From contig NZ_LT629733.1 in the NCBI RefSeq assembly GCF_900104785.1, positions 1,086,501 to 1,150,500 on the forward strand: a DNA stretch of 64,000 bases, given 5' to 3'. The translations under genes and the position numbers were made by a program. The stretch comes from Formosa sp. Hel1_31_208. Its GTDB lineage: Bacteria; Bacteroidota; Bacteroidia; Flavobacteriales; Flavobacteriaceae. Positions within the stretch are counted from its first letter, which is position 1. Every line of letters starts with the position of its first letter. The notes under the pieces were generated by a model, which made no database searches, was not told the origin of the DNA, and saw nothing but the letters and a program-made list of their open reading frames with translations. Shown in pieces: positions 1 to 7,424 of the stretch.

Positions 1-713
1 GATTTAAAAGCTTCATAGTGCATTGGCTTTTCGGTGTTAAAAGGTATTTCTATTCCAGTTCTGATACAATATCCAATATCTTTGTTGTCATTATTCGTTT
101 TGGTATTCTTAATCTGATTTTTTTGAACACTTTTTTTGAATACTTTATTATAACTTTTATTATTAAAAAAATCTGAAAGTTTATCTGTCTCAATTTCTGA
201 TGTCACATATTTTGTAAAACTTAATATATTCTTCTTTTCATAAACAGGTCTTTTTTCAAATAGAAGTTCTGCTTGATTTAGGACTGTGCTAAAATATTCC
301 CAACATTCATCATCTAATTTACTTCTCCCAGTTAGTGTTTCTTCCATTAAAATTCCAGCTTCTATATTATTGTTTTGAGAGAATCCATAGAGGTTCATCG
401 AAGTTAGAATTGCTTTTGATTCATTTGCATAATATTTAGCATGAAGTCTTTTTTCAAAAAGAATTTCAATGTTCGGAAATTGTTTAAAAAAATCAAAATC
501 CTCTTGCTTCATACTCTTCGATAAATCATCTTCATTTTTACCAAATAAAACAGTAATTTCTAGTTTATCATTTTGAAGTTTGGTTAGAAGTGAAGATTTA
601 TATCTATCATGAAGTTTTATATAGGGAGAAATTAAAATGATATTGCTTTCAGCAGACTCAAATATTTTTTCAAGCTCTGCATTTAAATCGTTTCCTTTTA
701 AAAATTTTGCCAT
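1..713 (-). CDS. PLD-like nuclease-family protein (3' end outside window)
   Basis: The frame opens at an ATG at 711-713 and runs off the left edge, giving 237 codons. Residues 88-110 carry a phospholipase D-like motif, LHAKYY followed by LTSMNLYG, with H91 and K93 as the HxK pair. The usual downstream Asp is Glu (E98). The visible C-terminal part (CIRTGIEIPFN) looks like the degenerate zinc-ribbon tail found in stand-alone bacterial PLD-like proteins. Such proteins are nucleases or DNA-binding phosphodiesterases, often in defence or mobile contexts. No signal peptide is seen, so it is probably cytoplasmic. It lies upstream of the rightward-mapped minus-strand genes and is separated from the NERD gene by a palindromic spacer. 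The exact substrate is unknown; the family call is fairly safe. Confidence 0.7.
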   Translation of the reverse strand, partial: MAKFLKGNDLNAELEKIFESAESNIILISPYIKLHDRYKSSLLTKLQNDKLEITVLFGKNEDDLSKSMKQEDFDFFKQFPNIEILFEKRLHAKYYANESKAILTSMNLYGFSQNNNIEAGILMEETLTGRSKLDDECWEYFSTVLNQAELLFEKRPVYEKKNILSFTKYVTSEIETDKLSDFFNNKSYNKVFKKSVQKNQIKNTKTNNDNKDIGYCIRTGIEIPFNTEKPMHYEAFK

Positions 714-743
714 AATTCAAATTATTGTTGTTCGTTTGAGCTT

Positions 744-876
744 GTTATAAACATTGTTCCATAACTTTATTCTGTATTTAAGCATCTAATTTAACAAATA
801 AATCACAGATAGAATATTCCACAAGAATGTACTCAAATAAGCTAGTACCTGCAATGGATTATATACATTATTGGCA
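744..876 (-). repeat. Palindromic intergenic element, copy A (degenerate)
   Basis: This spacer lies between the PLD-like gene and the NERD gene. It shares the asymmetric inner block of the family (on the plus strand TAATTTAACAAATAAA) and the right arm CAATGG-ATTATATACATTA. The left arm is eroded. Its orientation matches the other copies. Confidence 0.45.
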
Positions 877-887
877 GTAGTTTATAA

Positions 888-1937
888 TTAAATCAATTCG
901 TTTGCTATTTTATTTATTTGATTTTCTGTTAAAACAGGTTCGAAATAATTTATATAATGATTCATCTCTTTTAAGAGTTTTATTTTTACATACTTAAATT
1001 CACTTTTTGGTTTATTATTAATCATAACAATAAGATTTCGTATGGGAATTTGTTGCTCTCCCCAATGATGTTCGTTTAAAGTTATGTTTTCCGAAATGTA
1101 CACGTAAAGTGCAAAATTGGACCTTTCAATTTGTTCAATTGGTGACCTTAAACTTATAGAATCGACTGATGATTTACTCCAGTTTTTTGTTTCTATTATA
1201 AAAATTCCTGCTTTTGAAATTAAAAGATGGTCAATTTGTATGGAATAGATTCTCTGATTATGTTTTTTGTAAAAAATTGGACGAGTAAAATTTAAATTAA
1301 AATCATTAATCAAAACATAATCATCTGAAAGTTTCTTTATTTCTTTAACAACTAAATTTTCTCCTATTGCTCCCGAAATTAGATTTCTTGAATCTTTTAA
1401 AATATTGCGTATATATTCTAATTTTTCAGTTTTAGGTTTTGCTCTTTTTTCAATTAAGTGTTGTTTTTCAGTTTCATATTTTTTTATGAAATGTTCATCA
1501 TTTTCAATTTGGTTAGATATTTCTTTTATAGTTGAACTTATGAGTTTAGTTTTATTTTTTACAAAATGCTTGGATTGTTTTTTCAGAAAATAAAGATTGA
1601 CACTTGAGAATAGTTTTTCTAAAAAGTTTTCGTCTTTGTTACTATGAATTAAATCAATTTTCGACTGTAAATTAGAAATTTTATTGTTTATTCTTTCCTT
1701 TTCTAAATTGATTATTTCAGCTTTTTTATGAATTCTCTGTTCGAGGTTAGTACATGTTTCAAAATATTCTTTTTCTAACTCGTTTGATGTATCATTGAGA
1801 ATTGTTTGTTTTTCTGAATTGTAATTTGACAAAAATGTCTTAATCTCTTTTACAGAACTAAATCTAGAAATTCCTTTATCCTCTAATTCAGATTTTAAAG
1901 ATTTCAAAGATTCTATTGTTCCATATATTCTTGCCAT
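888..1937 (-). CDS. NERD-domain protein with long N-terminal coiled coil
   Basis: This is a 349-aa protein. Residues 10-185 are rich in Lys, Glu, Asn and Leu with heptad-like spacing and are likely coiled coil. Residues 189-300 form a NERD (nuclease-related) domain: GAIGENLVVKEI, then IDHLLIS with D236, then GIFIIETKNW with E249 and K251. These fit the D...ExK core of PD-(D/E)xK nucleases. There is no signal peptide or membrane helix, so it is probably cytoplasmic. It sits as a single gene between two palindromic spacers in a run of unrelated minus-strand genes, which suggests a cassette-like accessory gene. The fold and nuclease relationship are well supported. The biological role, perhaps nucleic acid cleavage in a conflict system, is inference. 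Confidence 0.8.
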   Translation of the reverse strand: MARIYGTIESLKSLKSELEDKGISRFSSVKEIKTFLSNYNSEKQTILNDTSNELEKEYFETCTNLEQRIHKKAEIINLEKERINNKISNLQSKIDLIHSNKDENFLEKLFSSVNLYFLKKQSKHFVKNKTKLISSTIKEISNQIENDEHFIKKYETEKQHLIEKRAKPKTEKLEYIRNILKDSRNLISGAIGENLVVKEIKKLSDDYVLINDFNLNFTRPIFYKKHNQRIYSIQIDHLLISKAGIFIIETKNWSKSSVDSISLRSPIEQIERSNFALYVYISENITLNEHHWGEQQIPIRNLIVMINNKPKSEFKYVKIKLLKEMNHYINYFEPVLTENQINKIANELI

Positions 1938-1961
1938 TTACGATATTTCTTAAATTATAGC

Positions 1962-2086
1962 TAATGTGTTCATTTATGGTTAGTTGCGTTGGCTAGAACT
2001 AAGTTAGTAAAACAAAACGAACCAGAGGAAAATCTATGAGATTTCTATAGTACGTGGGTACTAGCAATGAACTATATAAGTTATTA
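1962..2086 (-). repeat. Palindromic intergenic element, copy B
   Basis: On the plus strand the left arm (TAATGTGTTCATTTATGG, then TTAGTTGC) pairs with the right arm (GCAATGAACTATATAAG, then TTATTA). The inner block includes AACGAACCAGAGGAAAATC, shared with copies D, G and H. It fills the space between the NERD and lipoprotein genes almost exactly. Confidence 0.6.
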
Positions 2087-2096
2087 TGTAAATGTT

Positions 2097-2786
2097 TTAA
2101 TTTTCAAAGTAATTTAAAACTTTGTATTCAATTTCTGTGTTTGTGGCATTTATAATTTCAACTCGCATACCGCGAAATCCAATAATTTTGCTCTCTGATA
2201 GATCATACTGCAAGTCTTGTATAAAAGCAGGTCTGGCGTAATCATTTTTATATTCTCGATAAATGAATTTAAGGGCATCTCTAACACGACCATTATAAAT
2301 GAATTCTTGTTTAAAGTTATCTTTCTCCTTTGCTAGCTCTTTAGTTTGAATATAGACTATTTTTTCTTTAGGTCTTATTAAGTTTATTCCATTATAACTA
2401 AATCCGGTTGCGTAAATCCCATCGTTGTCACCTTTTGTATAAATCATAGGATTTTCCCCATTTCTTTCAATGGCTATGCCAAATTCTGAATCTGGAGAAC
2501 TGCTGTAAAAATCATATGTATTTGTTTTGTAGCGATTGATAAAGATGTTACCTTCTTCGATTGTTCTAACTACGTAATCTAATTCGATTTTAAATTCTTT
2601 TGTGATTTCAATAGCATCGTATTTATGACCTTGTTCTCTAGAAACGAGAATGTTTCCTATTTCCGTATTGGTGATTTTATTTAATTCAGGTGTAAAAGTT
2701 GTAAAACTTTCTGGTATTACAGATGTTTTTGTAACTCCACATGAAACTAGGACGATTGAAAAAATTAAAAAAAATAATCTATGCAT
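2097..2786 (-). CDS. Predicted lipoprotein, unknown function
   Basis: This 229-aa protein begins with a lipoprotein signal peptide: a hydrophobic stretch (LFFLIFSIVL) ending in the lipobox VSCG, with Cys16 as the predicted lipidation site. The mature part is mostly predicted beta-strand with alternating polar and hydrophobic residues and no recognised catalytic motif. It is likely attached to the outer or inner membrane and faces the periplasm or the cell surface. It stands alone between palindromic spacers. I do not recognise the family; the lipoprotein call is secure and the function is open. Confidence 0.7.
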   Translation of the reverse strand: MHRLFFLIFSIVLVSCGVTKTSVIPESFTTFTPELNKITNTEIGNILVSREQGHKYDAIEITKEFKIELDYVVRTIEEGNIFINRYKTNTYDFYSSSPDSEFGIAIERNGENPMIYTKGDNDGIYATGFSYNGINLIRPKEKIVYIQTKELAKEKDNFKQEFIYNGRVRDALKFIYREYKNDYARPAFIQDLQYDLSESKIIGFRGMRVEIINATNTEIEYKVLNYFEN

Positions 2787-2805
2787 TTAATGGTTTTTTA
2801 AATTA

Positions 2806-2862
2806 ACGCTAATGGTGTTCTATATGAGCTGTTTTGATGGCTTTTATTTTTTGTTATTGGCT
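2806..2862 (-). repeat. Short, internally deleted palindromic element, copy C
   Basis: The sequence starts with TAACGCTAATGGTGTTC, resembling the left arm of the family, and ends TTGTTATTGGC, like the right end of copy A. The whole centre is missing. It may be a deletion derivative or chance similarity. Confidence 0.3.
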
Positions 2863-2865
2863 TTT

Positions 2866-3333
2866 CTACTTATTTTCTTTAATATTTTTATTTTCGTCTT
2901 CTTTTATAATTCTTTGAACTCTTGGAGAGTTAGTTGAAGATAGTTTAGTTTGTAGCGCGTCATTTTCCTCTGACTTAAGAGCCTTATCACCCATCATGTC
3001 CGATTCTTTCTCTAATCCTGCATCATCATTCACATTTACTTTTCCTTTCAACTGCATGGTTGGTGTTACTCTTCCTTGCCTTTGCTGAACAACATGCCAA
3101 GCCTCATGAGGTAAATGTTTCTCTTGTCCTGATGATGAATGTATATCAGTTCCCTGAGCATATGCATGAGCACTAAGTTGAGCGGATTTATTTGAATTGT
3201 AATGTACTTTCACATCACCCATATCATATCCCGAAAGATTTTCAGTACAAGTTTTTAATTGGTCAGGTAAACCAGTATTGTTCTCTTTCTTTTGAATTGG
3301 TTCAGTGTTCTTTTCTAGCTTTCGTTTTCCCAT
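2866..3333 (-). CDS. Stand-alone DUF4157 (eCIS core-type) protein
   Basis: The 155-aa protein carries a DUF4157 domain at about residues 25-90, with the hallmark HExxH motif LPHEAWHVVQQRQG (H76, H80). Before it is the family's 'D-V-K-V-H-Y-N-S' region, which matches the usual VRVHxD segment. DUF4157 is known as a zinc-metallopeptidase-like domain, common at the N-terminus of effectors loaded into extracellular contractile injection systems or exported with other toxins. Here the tail (about 65 residues, Lys/Glu/Asn-rich) has no recognisable toxin domain. The protein may therefore be a minimal effector, a truncated one, or a detached leader. No contractile injection genes are in the window. 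There is no signal peptide. Confidence 0.75.
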   Translation of the reverse strand: MGKRKLEKNTEPIQKKENNTGLPDQLKTCTENLSGYDMGDVKVHYNSNKSAQLSAHAYAQGTDIHSSSGQEKHLPHEAWHVVQQRQGRVTPTMQLKGKVNVNDDAGLEKESDMMGDKALKSEENDALQTKLSSTNSPRVQRIIKEDENKNIKENK

Positions 3334-3344
3334 CTTATTGCAAA

Positions 3345-3492
3345 TAACGGTTTTGTGGATGATTAGTGGCGCCTGCCTGCCACAGGCAGGTGTTTAAACA
3401 TCTAATTTAGTAAACAAAAACTTGCCAGAGAAAATTCCGAAGTAATTTTCCAAATAAGCACTTGCCAAAGCAATTAATTATACACGGTGTTG
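3345..3492 (-). repeat. Palindromic intergenic element, copy D, with an inserted 8-bp hairpin
   Basis: The left arm starts TAACGGTTTTGTGGATG and the right arm ends CAATTAATTATACACGGTGTT. The inner block TAATTTAGTAAACAAAAAC matches copies A and G. A GC-rich hairpin (CCTGCCTG-CCA-CAGGCAGG, 3372-3390) lies inside the left half and is absent from the other copies, so it is probably a separate small insertion. Confidence 0.65.
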
Positions 3493-3521
3493 TATGCTGT
3501 ACTTTGCTAGTAAAAAGGTGG

Positions 3522-4175
3522 CTAGATGGAAATATCAATAAATACTCTTTTAAGAATACCATTCTTTTCAATATGATGAACTTTTACTTTGATTTTACGC
3601 TTTGACTTATAGAATAATTTAGAATGAACTAACTTAACATAACCCAAAAATAAATCTTCTTTAAATAGTTTTACAGCATATCTGTCAAATTCATTGTCTC
3701 TCTCTAGTTCATAAGTTAATTTATCTCCTATTGATATCTTATCCGAAGAAACCTCTGTTTTTGTTAAACCAGCTATCTCTGAAATAAAATTTAATCCTTT
3801 ATTTGGGTTAAAGTCAGCTAAAAATTCAAAGTTGTCAATTGGCAGAAGACCTTGGGTTTGAACTAGCATATAGAAAGGGTCAAATCGCTTTTTTAAATCT
3901 ACTTTCCAGAATTCATAGAAGTTCGACAAGTCATTTCTTTCTGACTTAACTAATCTTTGAGATAATATATCTAAAACATTCTCTCTATATTCTTTGTCTG
4001 TTTCAGGAAAACCTGTGAATGGAATAAAACCTTCTTCTGAGGCTTTTGCCAGATTCTTTTGTAAATATTTGAATCTAAGACCTTCTGACGCATTACTTTT
4101 AATAACACCAACTGGAATCCTTCTCGAGCCTTGACCTTTTCGCCAAACAACGTATATGTTTCCAGTTCTACTCAT
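3522..4175 (-). CDS. HIRAN-domain protein paired with HipA-like kinase
   Basis: This is a 217-aa protein. Its C-terminal part (about 130-205) fits a HIRAN domain: ISIGDKLTYELERD, then NEFDRYAVKLF, then LFLGYVKL. HIRAN is a small beta-barrel known in eukaryotic HLTF/Rad5 to bind DNA 3' ends. The N-terminal part (1-120: IYVVWRKG, GVIKS, GLRFKYL, FIPFTGFP) resembles the N-terminal subdomain of HipA kinases, the part carried by HipS in three-gene HipBST modules. Its start codon overlaps the stop of the upstream kinase gene (ATGA), so the two are translationally coupled. A toxin-antitoxin or regulatory pairing is inferred. HIRAN proteins beside HipA homologues have been noted in phylogenetic surveys of that kinase family. 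Confidence 0.65.
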   Translation of the reverse strand: MSRTGNIYVVWRKGQGSRRIPVGVIKSNASEGLRFKYLQKNLAKASEEGFIPFTGFPETDKEYRENVLDILSQRLVKSERNDLSNFYEFWKVDLKKRFDPFYMLVQTQGLLPIDNFEFLADFNPNKGLNFISEIAGLTKTEVSSDKISIGDKLTYELERDNEFDRYAVKLFKEDLFLGYVKLVHSKLFYKSKRKIKVKVHHIEKNGILKRVFIDISI

Positions 4176-5290
4176 GTAAATTCAAAAAGTTTTTCTATAC
4201 GTAAAGTTACCAATTTATGCATTAATAATTTACGGTTATTAGTCAAACTAAACCTTTTTAGTTCTAACGGCAAATTTACATCTATGTTATCAATTAATTG
4301 TCTTAATTTTTCTTTATCGAAGTTTGATTTAATTTTTTCAAGAACTTTTTTAAATACTTCTGGATATTCTTGAGAAATATCATTTAGAAAATCAAAATGT
4401 TTGGGCTTACTTCCAGCGTTCCATCGAATTTCTGAACGACCTCTTTTTATGAAGGCTTCTATCATTTGAGAATCTTTTAACATAAGTTTTATTCTTTTAT
4501 CCTCTAGTTCTCGTCCTAAGCAACAACCACTATCATAAATTGGTGAAAAAACTGTTTCTACAATTTGACTTTGAGTTTTTAATAATATTTTATTTGGCGC
4601 AGTATTTTTTAGTTCTTGTATTTCCCTTTGCTTTAAAGCATTTTTAGTAAGAAATTTTCGAAGTTTTGGTTCAATTCTTGCAAAAAAACCTCTTGTATTT
4701 GTGATTTCTTTATCTATTTCTCGAATTGTTTCTCTAAACTTGGAAATGAATCCCCAATTTTCTTGATGTCTATCTGAGTTGCCAATGATTGCATCAAATA
4801 TTAGCATTTCTATAAAGTGAGGTAAGAAATCTGAAAGCTCAAAATAAGTTAAAGCTTTTTTAATAAATTCTAAAGTATATCGTTTTTCATCTTTTTTAGG
4901 ATTATAGCTCGAGTCAAAACCTCTTAAGAAATCAACTCCTTCCGATAATTTATTTTCTGTATGCTCGACCATTGATTTTGATAAACAGCCTATTTGTTGC
5001 TCATCATTTACATCATAACCAATTTCATAGTTAAGTAAATTAAATCCCAGCATTTGACCTACTTTAGATGCTACAATTTCACTCCAAAATTCTGTAGGAT
5101 ACTTGAATGTACCGTCTGGTAACTTTTTAGAACCTTTAAAAAAATACTCTTTTTCATCTTTCGGGAAAACATAAATATTTTTCGCTCTAGTTCCACCAGT
5201 ACTTGAGTATGGAATTTTATTCCATTCGGTAATATCAATAAATACTGGTATTAGACTTTGCATTGAACTATTAAAATATTTTGGAAGCAA
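4172..5290 (-). CDS. HipA-like Ser/Thr kinase
   Basis: The 372-aa protein has the HipA kinase core but lacks the usual N-terminal 100-residue subdomain. Visible motifs are STGGTRAK (30-37, loop over ATP), YFFKGS with K52, EIVASKVGQMLG (alpha-C-like helix, E71), the catalytic loop IIGNSDRHQENWG with D173 and N178, and the metal-binding YDSG with D253. All key residues are present, so it is likely active. HipA family kinases phosphorylate translation factors such as glutamyl- or tryptophanyl-tRNA synthetase; the target here is unknown. No HipB-like HTH antitoxin is adjacent. The partner is the HIRAN protein that overlaps its 3' end by 4 bases. Its upstream flank is about 900 bases without genes. 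Confidence 0.75.
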   Translation of the reverse strand: MLPKYFNSSMQSLIPVFIDITEWNKIPYSSTGGTRAKNIYVFPKDEKEYFFKGSKKLPDGTFKYPTEFWSEIVASKVGQMLGFNLLNYEIGYDVNDEQQIGCLSKSMVEHTENKLSEGVDFLRGFDSSYNPKKDEKRYTLEFIKKALTYFELSDFLPHFIEMLIFDAIIGNSDRHQENWGFISKFRETIREIDKEITNTRGFFARIEPKLRKFLTKNALKQREIQELKNTAPNKILLKTQSQIVETVFSPIYDSGCCLGRELEDKRIKLMLKDSQMIEAFIKRGRSEIRWNAGSKPKHFDFLNDISQEYPEVFKKVLEKIKSNFDKEKLRQLIDNIDVNLPLELKRFSLTNNRKLLMHKLVTLRIEKLFEFT

Positions 5291-5354
5291 AAATAGATTT
5301 TAATATGATAATAGCCTAGGTTAGATGAAAGATATAAAGATTCACAGGTATTGC

Positions 5355-5426
5355 ATACAACTAGTTATATGATTATAAATATCATCATTATCGCATTTTA
5401 TTATCGGGATAAGACACTAGTTGTAT
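5355..5426. repeat. 11-bp inverted repeat with 50-bp loop
   Basis: ATACAACTAGT at 5355-5365 is matched exactly by ACTAGTTGTAT at 5416-5426. It lies 65 bases upstream of the HipA-like start. It could be an operator pair, a small-element end pair, or the arms of a decayed palindromic spacer. Confidence 0.45.
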
Positions 5427-5662
5427 GGTATAAAATTAGTAAATTCTTATTACACTCATATACGTAGATCTACTCCTTTTTCTTAATTAGGCTGTAACTA
5501 AGCGATTAATTTTATTAAAAAGAATAAAATTTCATATTCCAGTAAAAGCAGAGACCATGAGAATAACAAAGTTTTTGGTTTTACTCTAAGCGATTTTATA
5601 TTAAGTATACCTTTAGATTCGTACTTTTTAATCATGCATAAATTCAAGGCTAAAATACATTA

Positions 5663-5725
5663 GTATACATTATGTATACATATGTATACAAAGTCTTGTA
5701 ACTACAGTGAAATCAATAGTTACAA
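5663..5725. promoter_or_regulatory. Phased GTATAC palindromes plus TTGTAACTA dyad
   Basis: GTATAC occurs at 5663, 5674 and 5684, so successive sites are 11 and 10 bases apart, about one helical turn. Directly after lies a perfect 9-bp dyad (5696-5704 with 5717-5725). The layout suits a protein-binding region, but no adjacent coding start is seen. Confidence 0.35.
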
Positions 5726-5933
5726 CCTATTTTAATACGATTTAATTTTGATCGTCTTTTTTAAATCAAAAGTTAGTTATTTTAATACTTAACTATTAGT
5801 TGGGAGTTCGCTTTTTTTTTAAGAAATTTTTTATTTGAAACACTTAAATATTTTGGTTCTACTTGCCTTGTTTTATCAATGACTATCTAAAATGAAATCA
5901 AGTATTTTTCATGGTTCTCTTTAAATTCGATAG

Positions 5934-6045
5934 TCTAAAATTGACGTTTCGCTATTGTTTCACCACGGCTTTTTAATAGGAGATAAAAGCCAATAAATTA
6001 AAGGTGTTAAGGAGTTAGGTTCAAACCTGCTAGAAAATCAGTTGC
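5934..6045 (+). repeat. 115-nt dispersed repeat, copy 1
   Basis: It opens with TTGACGTTTCGCTATTGTTT-CACCA (5941-5965), identical over 25 bases to copy 4. It ends in an AGGT-TCAA-ACCT hairpin (6017-6028) that looks like a tRNA T-arm. No matching acceptor stem exists, so it is not a tRNA gene. Confidence 0.55.
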
Positions 6046-6060
6046 TTTTTTAGAATAGCC

Positions 6061-6186
6061 GAACGTATTTATGTATGATTAGTTGCCTGGGTTAGCAGTT
6101 AATTTTGCAAGGACACACCAAACTGCAAATCCGCTAAGATTTTCAGAAGTAATCGAGAACAAGCAATTAATTATAGCCATTGTTGT
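6061..6186 (-). repeat. Palindromic intergenic element, copy F
   Basis: The left arm GAACGTATTTATGTATGATT-AGTTGC pairs with the right arm GCAATTAATTATAGCCATTG-TTGT. The inner part contains TAATTTTGCAAGGACACAC and AAATCCGC as in the other copies. It abuts the 3' end of the alpha/beta-hydrolase gene. Confidence 0.65.
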
Positions 6187-6194
6187 GGTTAGTT

Positions 6195-7241
6195 TTATTT
6201 GAATTCTCCACCATTTACATCTTTAATAAATTTCACTAATGAAGGGAAATAAGTTTCAGGGTCGTCAAATTGAGAACAATGACTTCCGTTTGTAGTCACA
6301 CTTCTTCCGTTTTGCACTTCTGTAGCCATCCACTCCATATATTTTGGATCCATCGTGTCATATTTGGCACCAAGCATTAAGGTTGGTACTTTAATTTCCT
6401 TTAGTCTATTGGATACATCCCAATTTTTTAAGGATGCATTACCCGTCATTCCAAATTCACTATGACCTTGCATGAAAATATAAATATTTGGATTTAAATG
6501 CTCAAAAAGTAGGTTTATTGATTTTGGCCATTTTTCTAAAGGCATTCTCAAAATATGTTCGGTATAATAATTATTGATTAAAAGCTCGCCATATTTCGGA
6601 TTGTCAAAATCATTGTTCTTCTCCATATCCATAACCTCCTTATAAACTTCAGGATCCATTTGTCCCCCTAAAACCTCATTGGCATATTTGGTATAAGCCG
6701 GAGCACTTGCCATCATATTTGAAATGATAAGTCCTTTTAGGTTCTCCTGATATTTTAAGGCGTATTCCATGGCCAACATTCCACCCCAAGATTGTCCGAG
6801 CAGGTAAAAATTGTCTTTATTAAGGTTCAAGGCTTTTCGGACTTGTTCTACTTCCTCCACAAAATGTTCGGTAGTCCAGAGCGTAGAATCGTTAGGTTTG
6901 TCGCTGTAATAGGAATCGAGTTGGTCGTAATAAATGTATTCGATTTCTTCGTTTGGCAAGTAACCATCAAAGTTTCCAAATTCCTCGTGAGTTCCACCAG
7001 GACCACCGTGAAGCAGTAATACACGCATTTTGGGATTATTACCCATACGTTTTGTATAAACATTAAAAGTGCCTTTTGGCGTTTCGATAGGAATCATTTT
7101 AATCCCACCAGTAATTTGGTCATCGCTATTTGAATAATCAAAATAACTGCTTTTTTCGATATCCGAAGTCTGCTTTTTCTCATTATTCGAACACCCTTGG
7201 AAAATAAAAAAGACAAAAGCAATAAATATTAAATTTTTCAT
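6195..7241 (-). CDS. S33-family alpha/beta hydrolase, proline iminopeptidase-like lipoprotein
   Basis: I place the start at the ATG at 7239-7241, which gives 348 aa with a lipoprotein signal (hydrophobic residues 4-14, lipobox QGCS, C17). The longer open frame reaches back into the palindromic spacer and would bury the signal peptide. Motifs are HGGPGG (oxyanion loop, 78-83), GQSWGG with nucleophile S151, an Asp in GAKYDTMD near residue 300 and a His in NGSHCSQ near 325: a complete catalytic triad. S33 enzymes remove N-terminal proline or cleave related amides and esters. The lipobox puts this one in the cell envelope. It stands alone between two palindromic spacers. Confidence 0.8.
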   Translation of the reverse strand: MKNLIFIAFVFFIFQGCSNNEKKQTSDIEKSSYFDYSNSDDQITGGIKMIPIETPKGTFNVYTKRMGNNPKMRVLLLHGGPGGTHEEFGNFDGYLPNEEIEYIYYDQLDSYYSDKPNDSTLWTTEHFVEEVEQVRKALNLNKDNFYLLGQSWGGMLAMEYALKYQENLKGLIISNMMASAPAYTKYANEVLGGQMDPEVYKEVMDMEKNNDFDNPKYGELLINNYYTEHILRMPLEKWPKSINLLFEHLNPNIYIFMQGHSEFGMTGNASLKNWDVSNRLKEIKVPTLMLGAKYDTMDPKYMEWMATEVQNGRSVTTNGSHCSQFDDPETYFPSLVKFIKDVNGGEFK

Positions 7242-7272
7242 GTTTTGTAGTTTTAAGTCAGTTTTTGTTTGG

Positions 7273-7424
7273 TAACGTCTTTGTATATGGTTTGTTGCGT
7301 GGTTAAGCACGTAATTTAGCAAATAAAAACGGACTAGAAAATCCGCGAGACACTAGCGAAGCGAACTGGCGCAAGCAATTTTCGTAAGTAGGCTAGAACT
7401 AGCAACAAATTATATACGATGTTA
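7273..7424 (-). repeat. Palindromic intergenic element, copy G (best preserved)
   Basis: The outer arms are TAACGTCTTTGTATATGG-TTTGTTGC (7273 on) and GCAACAAATTATATACGATG-TTA (to 7424). The inner block TAATTTAGCAAATAAAAACG, followed by GACTAGAAAATCCGCG, is the closest to the family consensus. The final TTA of the right arm is, on the minus strand, the TAA stop codon of the DUF6090 gene at 7422. Confidence 0.75.

Larger units (their letters stand above)
5291..6060. other. Gene-free region with dyads and repeat copy 1
   Basis: No convincing ORF is seen on either strand. It holds an 11-bp inverted repeat (ATACAACTAGT at 5355-5365, ACTAGTTGTAT at 5416-5426), three in-phase GTATAC palindromes (5663-5689), a 9-bp dyad TTGTAACTA/TAGTTACAA (5696-5725) and copy 1 of the 115-nt repeat. 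The HipA-like gene is the only gene reading away from it; its promoter is presumably in the right-hand part near 5300-5400. Confidence 0.6.

Noticed and set aside
1405..1593. Plus-strand ORF inside the NERD gene
   Set aside because: It is a shadow of the coiled-coil coding region and is rich in Phe, Ser and Cys from the AT-rich complement.
7242..7322. Longer N-terminus for the S33 hydrolase
   Set aside because: It would be encoded by the palindromic element and would place the lipoprotein signal at residue 28 onward.
744..7424. Classical integron attC sites
   Set aside because: Size and orientation fit, but the RYYYAAC/GTTRRRY core boxes are not consistently found and no IntI-like gene is visible. 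They are reported only as attC-like.
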